This document shows positions 11,900 to 22,805 of a stretch of 64,000 nt of DNA, in pieces. The notes below the pieces were generated by a model. That model worked only from the letters and a program-made list of their open reading frames with translations, searched no databases and had not been told where the DNA came from. Position numbers and translations under genes: made by a program. Numbering within the stretch: position 1 is the stretch's first letter; each line of letters opens with the position of its first letter. The stretch covers positions 65,590,852-65,654,851 of the forward strand of contig OY829329.1 of NCBI GenBank assembly GCA_963691655.1. The letters are read 5' to 3'. The stretch comes from Toxonevra muliebris (Eukaryota > Arthropoda > Insecta > Diptera > Pallopteridae).

Positions 11900-11901
11900 T
11901 A

Positions 11902-13333
11902 TAAAAGCTAACTTTTTTAGGTGGACATTTAAGAAGTGTGTTAAACTAATTTTGGATCGCTGATTACGAATCGATGGTACGATCTTTCGTAATTTTTTGC
12001 TTTTTCAAGATATCGTTAATTAAAATTGGATACCTCTGGAAAACCAAATCGTTCTCAAATCAAATTAATTTTAAAATTGCATAATTGATGTTTGAAAAAA
12101 ATTTATTTATGTAATAAAATTCTGAATATTTTTATACCAATACTAACTTCTCATTCTCTTAATTTCGTGGTTTTAAAAAATAATATTTTTTCAACAGAGT
12201 AAATGATTACGAAAAGTATCAAATGTTCTTCATCAAACCTTATGAAAATTTAAGTGAAATGCCAAAAAAAAAAAAGAAAAAAAAAAAAACCGGTCCCAAG
12301 CCCGACATTTTGCGAATTCGAAAATCGAAATATTCATCTGTTTCTCTTTTGCTTCATAAATCGCTGTTGATACGGAAGACAAATCGCTTCTGCAGCGCAT
12401 TTTTGCTTGTTGGGTGAACTGAGAATATCCTTGTGGATACATAAATATTAAAAATACATGGACATATGCATATAGTATATATAAATAATGTCTAGTCATG
12501 CATACATGTACCTAAAGACACACACACACACAGACTCCCACACAAACTATGCAAATTTCCCATAAATACTAATAAATAATTCATTATAAATATGTTGCAA
12601 TGTTGTGAGAACATGCTGCAGTGTGTCTGTTTATATATATCAGCAATGTCTTACTTAATGCATATCTTAACATAAACAGCAACAACAGCAACAAAAATAA
12701 CAAATATCAACAACCGAACATTTATGAATTGAGATAGTGATTCACCAGCAAAGTGAAAGGATTATCAACATATTATGCTTCAGTTGCGATAGCGAACATA
12801 GTTGGAAAGTTGAAATATCATATTTACTGACAATATCATTTAAACAGCGACAGCATACAGTGCTGGGGAGTAGAGTGGAGTAGAGTGACGTTAACTGATA
12901 TAGCTGACTTAAAGAAACGAAAGAAAATATGAAAGAATAATAAAGTAAAATGGCACATATTGTAACCCACACATATTTATATAGAAAAATAGACGCACAC
13001 ACACACACACATGTATGCATATGTACCCTAGATTCCCTTTACCCTCGGGCCATATAAAACACACTAGTTTCGCGTTGTTGTTGTTTTTGTTGTTGCTAGA
13101 AAGGAAACAATGTCATAAAACTACAAAGATGCCATAAGTGTCACACGCAAAAGACAAAACTACACAGCTCTCTTCAGAGCTATAACGGCAGAACTGCGAG
13201 ATAACAGTAGCAGAAGCAGCATAGATGAGGAACAACAACAACTGGCAAAGAATGTAAAAATACATGTATATGTGTCTGTATGAATGTAAAAGTAAAATAT
13301 GTTGATAAAGCAAAAGAATAACAAGAAAAAAAA
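11902..13333. other. Non-coding stretch
   Basis: No gene seen. AT-rich, with a poly-A run at 12,267-12,289, CA runs near 12,520 and 13,000, and CAA/ACAACA blocks. The short open frames are composition-driven. Confidence 0.65.
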
Positions 13334-14481
13334 ATATGAAAACAAAAGCTAAACACTAAAATAATGCAAAAACAAAACACACACACACACACACACACAC
13401 ACAAAGAGTTATTATCAGAGCACAGAGCAATGGAGGCAATGAATAATGTAGCACAGAGAGTGTGAGGTGAGCGAGTGAGAGCAAAGAGCGAAAGAGCGCA
13501 AGCAGCGACAGAGAAGGAAATGGAAGTAACTCTGAGTCAGTGATGAAAAAGTAGGTACAATTGTACTTTTTTCCGACTGACTTTTTCGAACTACAAGGTA
13601 CATTAGATACAATTGGCACATTTTAAGTACAATTTGCCATTGGCCAAAATAAATTTAACAATTAATTACAAAAAAAAAAAAAAAAAAAAATATTTTGTAA
13701 TACTACTACATAAATTTAACTTGCCTGTACTGTATTGCTTGACTTCAAAGCGCACAGCTCTGATACTGTTGTTTATAAAAGGAAAAATATTGCAAAAATA
13801 ATTTTCTTAATCGAATAAAGTTGGTATTGGTGCCGAAAGAGGATCAACATCATAAGAAGATTTTTGAAATCTGGCAAAAATGTTATGAAATGCAAACATC
13901 TTATGACTTTGAACCTACTCTGCAATTATTTTTGCATTATTTATGTTTCCTTTTATAAACAGTAATAACAGAGCCATGAGCTTTGAAACGAATTTTGACT
14001 TAAAATTTTTGAAAAATTTAAAATTGTAATCAAAATTCCGGAACTTTCATCTAGATGATTAAAAACTTTTCTTTCTCTTAGCTTCCGATTTGTCGTGCAG
14101 TAAAATGTAATTTTTTGTGATCGATTTCGAGTATCACTATATTTGTGCTGCAATAATTTAACGTAATTTAACTAATTTGATGTAAAGAAGCCAACTGCTG
14201 TAATTTCAATACAAACAATTTTATTTATTTTATGGAATATAAATGATATATGAATAAATCAATGGGAATGAATTACAATAGTTATATAACGAGTATCGTT
14301 TTCATGTTTTGTTAACTTTTAAATGAAAATTAAATTTCTAACAAAAACGATGAACCAATGAAGTATGCCATTTTAGGTACATTCATGCTCATTTAGGTTC
14401 AACTTTTTTGGTCAATTAGGTACAATTTGAAATTTGGAAATTTCATCACTGCTCTGAGTGTAGAGCAGCACTACTTGGCAG
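13334..14481. repeat. Segmental duplication copy 1, split by a hAT-like insertion
   Basis: 13,334-13,537 plus 14,452-14,481 align with 16,788-16,970. Shared blocks include AACAAAAGCTAAACACTAAA, GAGAGTGTGAGGTGAGCGA, GACAGAGAAGGAAATGGAAG and GTGTAGAGCAGCACTACTTG. A CA microsatellite (13,377-13,403) sits in this copy only. The 914 bp between the two pieces are absent from the other copy (next entry). Confidence 0.9.
13538..14451. mobile_element. hAT-like non-autonomous element, 914 bp
   Basis: The ends are CAGTGATGAAA and its inverse TTTCATCACTG. The 8-bp direct repeat CTCTGAGT lies at 13,530-13,537 and 14,452-14,459. The duplicate locus at about 16,940 carries only one such block (CACTGAGT), running straight into GTAGAGCAGCAC, so it is the pre-insertion site. 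An 8-bp target duplication with CAGTG-type ends fits the hAT superfamily. AGGTACAAT-like motifs recur near both ends. No transposase frame, so it depends on a helper. Confidence 0.93.
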
Positions 14482-16205
14482 CTGTTTTGGTGGGAGTTGT
14501 ATTAGAAAAAAAGGCGAATTCTTTGAATGTTTGAGCATAGGGGAGAGAAGACGGTAGAGGAGGTGGACATGTGTAGAAAGAGAAATGAAAGTATTATGCG
14601 GCAAACTTAAGTTCAGTTTCAGCAGTACAGAGTATAGAGTACAGTGCCGTTTAAGATTGTCAATCTGCGATTACACATACATAACTGCACTGTGTTTCTA
14701 TGTAAGTTTATGAGATTTTGCTAAAGAAAATATGGAACGCACACACACACACACAAGAAGAAACAGCTGCAGCTTTGATTGTGTTGTAATCTAAAGGAGA
14801 TTGCTTTTTCAAAACTGAATTGTAAGTATTCAGAAAATTTATTTGAGTTGCTTTCAAAAATTCATAATTTTTGTGCATTTGCCTTTATAGATTTTAAGCT
14901 GCGAAATAATTTTCTGATTCATTTCCCACAAACGTTTAAATCAAACATTGATTTCCTTCTTACTTAGTACTTTTTGCAAACAATATTTTTTGGACATGAG
15001 CCAAACATTCATAAGCTAAAGTTGTCTGCGGATGACTATTGGGGCTATCGCCTATTGGCAGCATCCTATGGCATCGTTCTATGATACACACACACACACA
15101 CACACACGCACACACACACACAGACACGCATTGCATTCAACCAAAAATACACACAGCATTTATGAGTGTAATATGACGTTTGTCATTGTACGCTGTCGTC
15201 ATAATTGTGGCGTGTATGCTGTGCTCTATTCATGGCAAGACAGCTTGGCGCTTATAGCTCTGGCTGCTGATTATTGGTTGCTGCCGGTTACTGCTCCTTG
15301 TTTATTGCTTATCAGCCTCAACGCATGTCGTCACATAAAATAACTTTTCATTTTCGTAAATTTTGTTGTGCACCAATTTCAATTTACATTCTTTCGCGTG
15401 CTTCCGTTTTTAGATTCTTAGTGATTTTATTTTTGGACTCCGCGCATAAAACGTACAACATTTCCATTTCTATTTCCATTGCTTGCTTTTTTAGGCAATT
15501 TTGCTTTTGCTTTATGCTGGTAGAATCGCCGGCTTTCATTGGAATATGTTTTGCGAAGCGGCTTGTCACTTGGCATCAGTTCAATTCAGCTTTCAGCTTG
15601 AGCAGCAATAGCAGCCTTTCTCTCACTCTCTCTCTCTCTCTCTCTCTCTCTCCTTTTTACTCTTCCTGTAACTGTAGTCTCTTTTAGTCAGCCACAATTT
15701 TAACACACATGGAAACGAGCCAAGAAATTAACTCACAAATGTATTCATGCGAATGTGTTTGTAAGCCAGCAGTACAATTTATATCTATGTGTTTGTATTT
15801 GTGTTAGAATTACGTGACACATTTAAAATGGCAAAGCAAAACTAATGTCACCGGCATCTACTAGAAATGTCATTGTACTATGATTTCATTGCTGTTGCCT
15901 GCATGCTGCCTGCCTGACACTTATGTACATTTGTCGCTTTTTCTCTAGTTTCCTCTCTCTCTCTCTCTTTCTCTTTTTGCATCTCTCTTGTGTATAGCGT
16001 TGTCATTTATGGCGACTGAAGTTTGCATCTAAAAACATTTTGCAGTTATATGTTTAGATCTGTATAACTTTTTTCAGTTGAATTATTTTTGTCTACATAG
16101 TTTAAAAAATATTACAAACAGCTCGTTTTTTTGTTTGTTAAAAGAAATTATGGGCAAATAATGTTGAATAATTTATGTAGTCAAAGATGGCGGTGATATA
16201 AAATT
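14482..16205. other. Non-coding stretch with CA and CT microsatellites
   Basis: No supported gene. CA repeats at about 14,740-14,755 and 15,085-15,122, and CT repeats at 15,621-15,652. A 137-aa open frame at 15,274-15,687 ends in a serine/leucine run from the CT repeat and shows no recognisable domain, so I do not call it a gene. Confidence 0.65.
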
Positions 16206-17075
16206 CAAAATTCGTATATGCAGACTTTTGAACACCGCAAGAACATGAAGGAATTTTTGTGTACATCGAAAAATAATAATATATTTTTCATTTAAATATT
16301 CAAGAATATCAGAGTGCGTATTTGAACACTCATACACTGAGTCTATTTGATATTTTCGCACATTAAAATGTGTTCAAGTAAGGCAGGCGTTGTGTTTAAA
16401 CACTTGTAAATAAAAAATTGTTGTTATTTTTACACATCTATTTGCTCCAAAAGCATCAAGGACGGTGTTTTCTAACTCATTTACTGAATACTCATTATAT
16501 TTCGCATTTATGCATGCTCAAGTACCCCAGGATTTGTATTTGAACACACAAATATTAAACGTTTTTAATTTTTTAGCGCTTGTATATGTTTAGGAATATC
16601 AGTATTTGTAATTAAACACTAATGTAATGAACATTTTTATACAAAAGTGTTCAAGAATATTATTTTTTTTTTTTACTTGTACATGTTCAGTTTTATCCAG
16701 TTTTTTAATTAAACACTCATGTACCGAAAATTTTTTTTTCACTCATACGTGTTCAAAAGCATAAAGTACAAGAAAAATTCAAAAGAAATATGAAAACAAA
16801 AGCTAAACACTAAAACTGTGTTATAAAAAAACAGAGAGCACAGAGCAATGTAGGCAACGACTAATTTAGAGCAGAGAGTGTGAGGTGAGCGACAGAGAGT
16901 GGAAGAGTGCAAGCACCGACAGAGAAGGAAATGGAAGCGGCACTGAGTGTAGAGCAGCACTACTTGGCAGATTTTTTTTTGCACATAAAAACATGTTGAA
17001 CAACATTTGATAGTTGAACACTCATGTACTAAACATTATCTATAGCTTTGTGTTCAAGACCGTCAAGGTTCGTTG
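16206..17075. repeat. Old copy of the 73-bp minisatellite family
   Basis: Repeated words such as GTTCAAGAATATCAG, GTATTTGAACACTCAT and TGTACTAAACATT recur at irregular spacing. These are the landmarks of the large array at 44.45-46.56 kb. Divergence is much greater here and unit lengths vary, so this is a decayed or older array. It is interrupted by the segmental duplication copy at 16,788-16,970. Confidence 0.75.
16788..16970. repeat. Segmental duplication copy 2 (empty site for the hAT insertion)
   Basis: This aligns to 13,334-13,537 joined to 14,452-14,481. It carries a single CACTGAGT where copy 1 carries two CTCTGAGT around the 914-bp insertion, and it lacks the CA microsatellite. It lies within the diverged 73-bp repeat region, so its insertion there probably came after that array formed. 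Confidence 0.88.
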
Positions 17076-17084
17076 TGAAAAATT

Positions 17085-18295
17085 GTTTTGAAAAATGTTT
17101 TTTCGTTTAAAGCTTTGTAAAAACTGGTGAATTTTTATCGAGCTCAAGGCCAAAAAATTCACCAGTTATAAAAAACAGTCGCCGTTAAATATCCAAGAAA
17201 CTTTGTAAAAACTCATAGAATTCATAGGAAAAAATAAATCGAAAAAAAAAAATTTTTCCATGTGGGGAACCCTTATTAATTTTTTGAAAAATTTGGTCTA
17301 ACAAAAACGTTTTTTTTTTTTTTTTTGAAAACATTTTAAAAACTCATAAAACGTGTAGAAAACATAAAAAATTAAAAAAACATATGAATTTTTTGAAAAA
17401 TTTCGGTCGAAAAAAAAAATTTTTTTTTGGAAAATTGTTTTTTGTTCAAAACGTTGTGAGAACTTATAAAACATATAGGAAACACAAAAAAAACGAAAAA
17501 AAAAACTTTTTCCCATGTACCCCCCTTAAGAATTTTTTGAAAAATTTAGGTCTAAAAAAAAATGTTTTTCTTTAAAAATTGGGTTTTTGTTGAAGACGTT
17601 GTAAAATCTTTTAAAACGTATAGAAAACATAAAAAATTGAAAAAAAATTTTTTTTTTTCTTTGGGCCTCCCTCAGGGATTTTTTGAAAAATTTAGGACTA
17701 AAAAAAAATGTTTTTCTTTAAAAATTGGTTTTTTGTTGAAGATGTTGTAAAAACTTTTAAAACGTACAGAAAACTAAAAAATTTAAAAAAAACACTTTTT
17801 TTTTCCTTTTTTTTTATGAAATTTTTGAAAAATTTAGGTAAAAAAAAATTTTTTTTTTAAAAACTGTTTTTAGTTAAAATGTTTTGAAAACTCATAAAAC
17901 GTATAGAAAACATAAAAAATCGAAAAAAAAAATTTCTTGCCATGTGGTCCCCCCTTACGAATTTTTTGAAAAATTTAGGTCGACAAAAAAATGTTTTTTT
18001 TTGAAAAACTGGTTTTTTATTGAAGACGTTGTAAAAACTTTTAAAACGTATAGAAAACTTAAAAAATTTAACCTTATTTTCCCATGAATTTTTTTGAAAA
18101 TTTAATTTAATTTAAATTTTTGTTGTTGTTGAAAACGTTGAAAAATCTCATAAAACATATAGAAAACATAAAAAATGGGAAAAAAACTATTTTTTTCCAC
18201 CATACTACCTACCTTAACATTTTTTAAAATATAAAATCATCAATATCACAAAAGTTCAACCTGACCCGAAAAATATGTTTGTAGATTCGTGATCA
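17085..18295. repeat. A/T-rich tandem array, first block (units about 115-145 bp)
   Basis: About nine units, each with the order: GAAAAATTTAGGTC, an A/T block, GACGTTGTAAAAACTCATAA, ACGTATAGAAAACATAAAAA, another A/T block, and a short C-rich CCATGTGGCCCCC-like spacer. Unit length varies mostly through the A and T runs. The array ends in GACCCGAAAAATATGTTTGT followed by GATTCGTGATCAGCATCG, and the second array at 21.4 kb ends with the same conserved sequence. Open frames here are lysine/phenylalanine-rich artefacts. Confidence 0.88.
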
Positions 18296-20408
18296 GCATC
18301 GAAAACAACTCACAAAAATCCTTATGAGAACTCAGGAATTTTTTTTCGTGTTGCATAGACTAAAAACATGTCCCTCCTTAATATTAGTATTATTTTATCA
18401 TTAGCTAAATCGAAAAAAGACAAATTCCACATATAAATAAATGAGGAAAAACTAAAGAGCGAAATGCTGCATAAAAATGTTAAATCAACACTAAAGAAAT
18501 TTTCAATAATATTTTACTTTCTTTAGCAACGTTTAAGCCAGCAACAGTAACAAAAAAAAAAAAAAAAAAAAGGAAAAATGAAGATAAATATAATACAAAC
18601 AACAAAGATGAAGATGGCGGATATGATAACGAAGGCATTCACTCATTCATATGCACACACACACATACACACATTCATTCTACTCTCTGCACTCATTCTT
18701 CGTAGCCGCAGAGAGCAAATACATTTAACAAAAGTAAAGCACCAACAGTATAAGCAAAAAATTGAGCATGGGAGAAAGAAGCAAGGGGAGAAAAAAGCAT
18801 TGCATTCATGAAGCTTCATTCAATATTTATGGAATAAGTATGTGTGCTTTCAGAAAGAGGAAAAAAAGAAGCAAAAAAAAAACTCTACAGATAACTGAAG
18901 ATATAAAAGACGCGGCATTTTTGCGCTGATTGAGCAACGGCTGTAACTGAAGCATTACTGCTGCTGCTGGTGTTGCTGCTGCTGCTGCTGCTGCTATGAG
19001 CAACCGTGCGAAATACAAACACGCTTGGGTCAAGAAGGCAGACAAGCAATGAAATGCTAAAATGCCATCAACGTCGGCATCCTCGTGCTTATGCACAGAA
19101 TACAACTAATAAAATTGTCAGCTAGTTGAAGGAGAAAGATGAAGAGAAAGCTGTAGATGAACGACAACCAATGTATGTACGTAGCAGAGTGAAACGTTGA
19201 AGATGACAACGTTGATGATTATTATGAGTAACATTTGCAATTTGCGTTGTAGTTCCACACAAAATCTTTAGCCTTAGCTGCTATCGTTCAGTTGTGCAGG
19301 TAAATTCAATGCTGGAAAGTACACAAGCAATCTAAGCGCAATGTTGCTGATGTTTCTGTTGCTATTTAGTATAAGAAGTACAAAAAGATATTGTGCTGGA
19401 AGTAGAAGTGGTACTCCGGTTACTGATGTTTGAAGTTGGGGAGAGGAAGAAAGAAGAAAAAAAAACATTATACGCTTTTATGACTTCAACATTATCGCCA
19501 TTGTGCAATCTTCGTCAGAGTAGGTAGGTAGCAGGAAAGTAAGTTTACAGGCACCAAGCGAGTGCGCACTTACAACAAAAGTTACATTGCAATATATGTA
19601 TATAAAATTGCGCTGCTCAATTTCAGTTTTCAATTTTGTTTAATCTTCTGTTTTGTTTTAAATTATTTCATATTTAAGTATGGTAAATTTATGAATATTT
19701 AAATAGTTTCAGATTTATTTATTAATTTACAATAGCGAGCGTTGAGAAGCTTAATTATTTCATTTGCATATTCATAAAATGCAATAATTTTTTAATTTTT
19801 AATCCCATTTGTCCTTCAAAATGTGACTGGGTTTTTTTACTTTTCTGTTTTTTGTTTTTTTTTTTTGCTTACAGTTGTTGTTTGTTTATTGATTGTTTAT
19901 ACATTTCAGCTCTCTAAATATTTGATTAATTACTTAGTAAAAAAATAAAGTTAATTCATTAATTTTTCATTTTTTTTTTAAATTTATTTATGCAGGAAAC
20001 AATAAGTTATTATTCATAAATTACGTGCATATAATTTATAAATAGAAATATATAAAATTATATGCTGAATTTATTTTAAATATTAGCATTATTTGTTTTT
20101 TTTTTTCTTTTTTTTTTAATTTGAATTTAAGTGCAATATTCAGAATTACATAGATATCAAATTTGTAATGGATTTTGCTAATTTATTTATGCATATTTTA
20201 AATTTATTTTTTTTTTTTTTTTTTTATTGTTCATGTATTTTAACTGAAATTAGGAAAAAGTTAATGGTCAAGAACATCAGGGCTTAGAGCCCTCTTTTTA
20301 TACAAATCTAGTTCCGGAACCAAAAATCTAAGGCACTAAGAATTTATGTTAACTAAATGGCACTTCACATGAAACAGAGCCTGATTGCAGTTTCATTCGA
20401 TCATTGTG
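18296..20408. other. Non-coding stretch
   Basis: No supported gene. Includes CTG/TGC triplets at about 18,957-18,996, poly-A near 18,552-18,572, and long AT-rich sequence from 19,600 to 20,240 with several poly-T runs. Confidence 0.65.
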
Positions 20409-20631
20409 TTAATTTAACTTAGGACTTTCTTACATTTGTAAAAGTAAAGCTTTTATGAAAAAATGTAATGCCAAACGCGTAGAAATAGTAAATTAATAAA
20501 CATTTTGTTGGTAGTTGATCATTAAAATACGATGATTAAAATCTCTCTTCTCGAATCTCAAGTTCGGAATCATAATCAATTACGATCGTTTAGTCACGAA
20601 GCTTCGAAGCTATATTTTGCTAGGGAGAAAT
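20409..20631. repeat. Long direct repeat R, left copy
   Basis: About 223 bp beginning TTAATTTAACTTAGGACTTT and ending near TATATTTTGCTAGG. It is repeated in the same orientation at 21,460-21,697 with high identity, including AATCTCTCTTCTCGAATCTC and ATAATCAATTACGATCGTTT. The two copies bracket the second A/T-rich array. Confidence 0.9.
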
Positions 20632-21459
20632 TTTATGAAAATTTGAGTCGAAAAAAAATTTTTTTTTTTTTTTTAATTTTATTTTGTTGAAAACGTTGTA
20701 AAAACTCATAAAACGTATAGGAAACATAAAAAATCGAAAAAAAAATATTTTTTTCCATGAAATTTTTGAAAATTTTTTGTTGAATACGTTGTAAACTCCT
20801 AAAACGTATAGGAAACATAAAAAATCGAAAAAAAAACTTTTTTTTTCCATGGGCCCCCCCATATGAAATTTTTGAAAAATTTAAGTCGAAAAAAATTTTT
20901 TTTTTTAAAAATTGTTTTTTTCTTGAAGACGTTGTAAAAACTCATAAAACGTATAGAAAACATAAAAAATCTAAAAAAAAAAATTTTTCCCATGTAGCCC
21001 CCTCTTATGAAAATTTAATTTTTTTTTTTTTTGAAAAATTGTTTTTTTTGTTGAAAACGTTGTAAAAACTCATAAAACGTATAGAAAACATATAAAATCG
21101 AAAAAAAAACTTTTTTTTCCATGAAATTTTTAAAAAATTTAGGTTGAAAAAAATATTTTTTTTTGTTGAATACGTTGTAAAAACTCCTAATACGTATAGG
21201 AAACATAAAAAATCTAAAAAAAAAACTTTTTTTTTCCATGGGCCCTTATGAAATTTTTGAAAAAATTAAGTCGAAAAAAAATTTTTTTTTTTTTATTTGG
21301 TTTTTTGTTGAAGACGTTGTAAAAACTCATAAAACATATGGAAAACATAAAAAATGTGAGAATAAAATTTTTTCCCACCATACCCCTTATCAATATTCAT
21401 CAAAAATTTCAACATGACCCGAAAAAAATGTTTGTAGATTCGGGATCAGTATCGTTACA
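20632..21459. repeat. A/T-rich tandem array, second block, with a three-unit period
   Basis: Six units of the same family as 17,085-18,295. The CGTTGTAAA landmark falls at about 20,691, 20,786, 20,929, 21,056, 21,169 and 21,312. Units three apart share details: AACGTTG (20,691 and 21,056), TACGTTGTAAA...CTCCTAA (20,786 and 21,169), GACGTTG (20,929 and 21,312). The repeat period is therefore about 365-383 bp as a trimer. The array ends with GACCCGAAAAAAATGTTTGT, as block one does. Confidence 0.87.
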
Positions 21460-21697
21460 TTAATTTAACTTAGGACTTTCTTACATTTTTACATTTGTAA
21501 AAGTAAAGCTTTTTTGAAAAAATGTAATACCGAACGCATAGAAATAGTAAATTAATGAACACTTTAATGGTAATTGATCATTAAAATGCGGTGATTAAAA
21601 TCTCTCTTCTCGAATCTCAAGTTCGTAATCATAATCAATTACGATCGTTTAGTCATGAAGTCCAAATTCGAAGTTATATTTTACTTAGGCAGAAATT
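21460..21697. repeat. Long direct repeat R, right copy
   Basis: Second copy of the repeat at 20,409-20,631, offset by about 1,051 bp. It differs by scattered substitutions and a short TTTTTACATT duplication near its start. It leads directly into the 76-bp dimeric array. Confidence 0.9.
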
Positions 21698-21705
21698 ACA
21701 AAAAA

Positions 21706-22048
21706 GAAAACTCAACGAGAGATTAAGCAGTGAGAATAAAAAATGAGAACTCAACAAAAGCTTAAGCAGCGTATAAAATATGAGAACTCAACGAGAGATT
21801 AAGCAGTGAGAATAAAAAATGAGAACTCAACGAAAGCTTAAGCAGCGTATAAAATATGAGAACTCAACGAGAGTTTGGCACAGAGAATAAAAAATGAGAA
21901 CTCAACGAAAGCTTAAGCAGCCTATAAAATATGAGAACTCAACGAGAGTTTGGCACAGAGAATAAAAAATGAGAACTCAACGAAAGCTTAAGCAGCGTAT
22001 AAAATATAAGAACTCAACGAGAGTTTTGGCACAGAGAATAAAAAATGA
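21706..22048. repeat. 76-bp dimeric tandem array
   Basis: Nine half-units each start AACTCAACGA (landmark positions 21,710, 21,749, 21,786, 21,825, 21,862, 21,900, 21,937, 21,975 and 22,012). Spacing alternates about 38-39 and 37 bp. One half carries GAGAATAAAAAATGAGAACT and the other AAGCTTAAGCAGCGTATAAA. The first two of the first type read GAGATTAAGCAGT and the last three GAGTTTGGCACA, so the array also has a left and a right variant. Non-coding. Confidence 0.93.
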
Positions 22049-22091
22049 ATACAAGCCTAACTGCTTGGATGTTTTTAAGTATTGGTTGCGT

Positions 22092-22560
22092 ATACAGTAG
22101 GTGGAAAAAATAAGTTATCAAAATGAAAACAAAACTTTAGCACCAAATATCTTCGCAATAATAGATAGCTTCAGATTTCTTTTTACATAATTATAAAGCT
22201 ACGTAAAATATGGTTGAAATATCAATAATACTATGAAGAAAGAAATTAAGTTTTGATTTGCTTTTAAAGTTTAATATTACTAAGTGACAGAACGATGGTG
22301 CAAAAATAAATTGTCAAAAGCTTAAACATTCAAAATGGCCACTTTTTTCGCTAACAGTTTTAGTGAATTGGTCTTCTACAATGAAAACAAGATTTTTACA
22401 TCGTTCTGGAGTATTTTGCCCCCAAATCCTTATTCATCATTTTCCTTTATTCCATAAGACTATGCGGAGCATGCTTCTAAAAATGCATTTTCAATCTGCC
22501 CTTGTATTACCGTTTAATGACGAATCAGGGCTTAGTGGTGATCATTAGAAAATGCTTCTT
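22092..22560. repeat. Dispersed repeat, possibly the end of a Tc1-like element
   Basis: 22,125-22,545 is related to 51,655-52,012. Shared words include TTCAAAATGGC, TTTTAGTGAATTGGTCTTC, GACGAATCAGGGC / GACAAGTCAGGGC and ACTATGAAGAAGAAA-type blocks. The left side begins TACAGTAGGTGGAAAAAATA, which resembles the outer end of Tc1-like elements. That classification is tentative: I could not read a transposase motif in either strand. Confidence 0.5.
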
Positions 22561-22805
22561 TCATCATTATGAACATATTTCAACACAATTTTAAAAAATA
22601 AGATTAGATATTGTGGTCTGAGTTGATGAAAACTTTACTTATTCAGATTTTTTCTTCAAGTACAGGTGTGCCTTTTGAAGGATTACAGACTATTTTGATT
22701 AAAAAATACAAACATTCTGAAATTATTTTCTTCTTTGAGATGCCTTAGAAGTCGGTAATGGGCCCATGGTAAAGGGAAACTCTCCCAAATATGTTCCCCC
22801 AGGAG

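Noticed and set aside
15274..15687. 137-aa open frame, longest non-transposon frame nearby
   Set aside because: Its C-terminus is a CT microsatellite read as Ser/Leu. No motif, no splice or start context, and no similar frame elsewhere.
17298..18087. Several Lys/Phe-rich open frames
   Set aside because: They lie inside the A/T-rich tandem array and repeat with it.
21706..22048. CRISPR-like array
   Set aside because: The repeats are contiguous with no unique spacers, and the window is eukaryotic.
22363..22548. 61-aa frame in the 22-kb repeat as a transposase piece
   Set aside because: No Tc1 or hAT motif could be read, and the related segment at 51.8 kb does not keep the frame.
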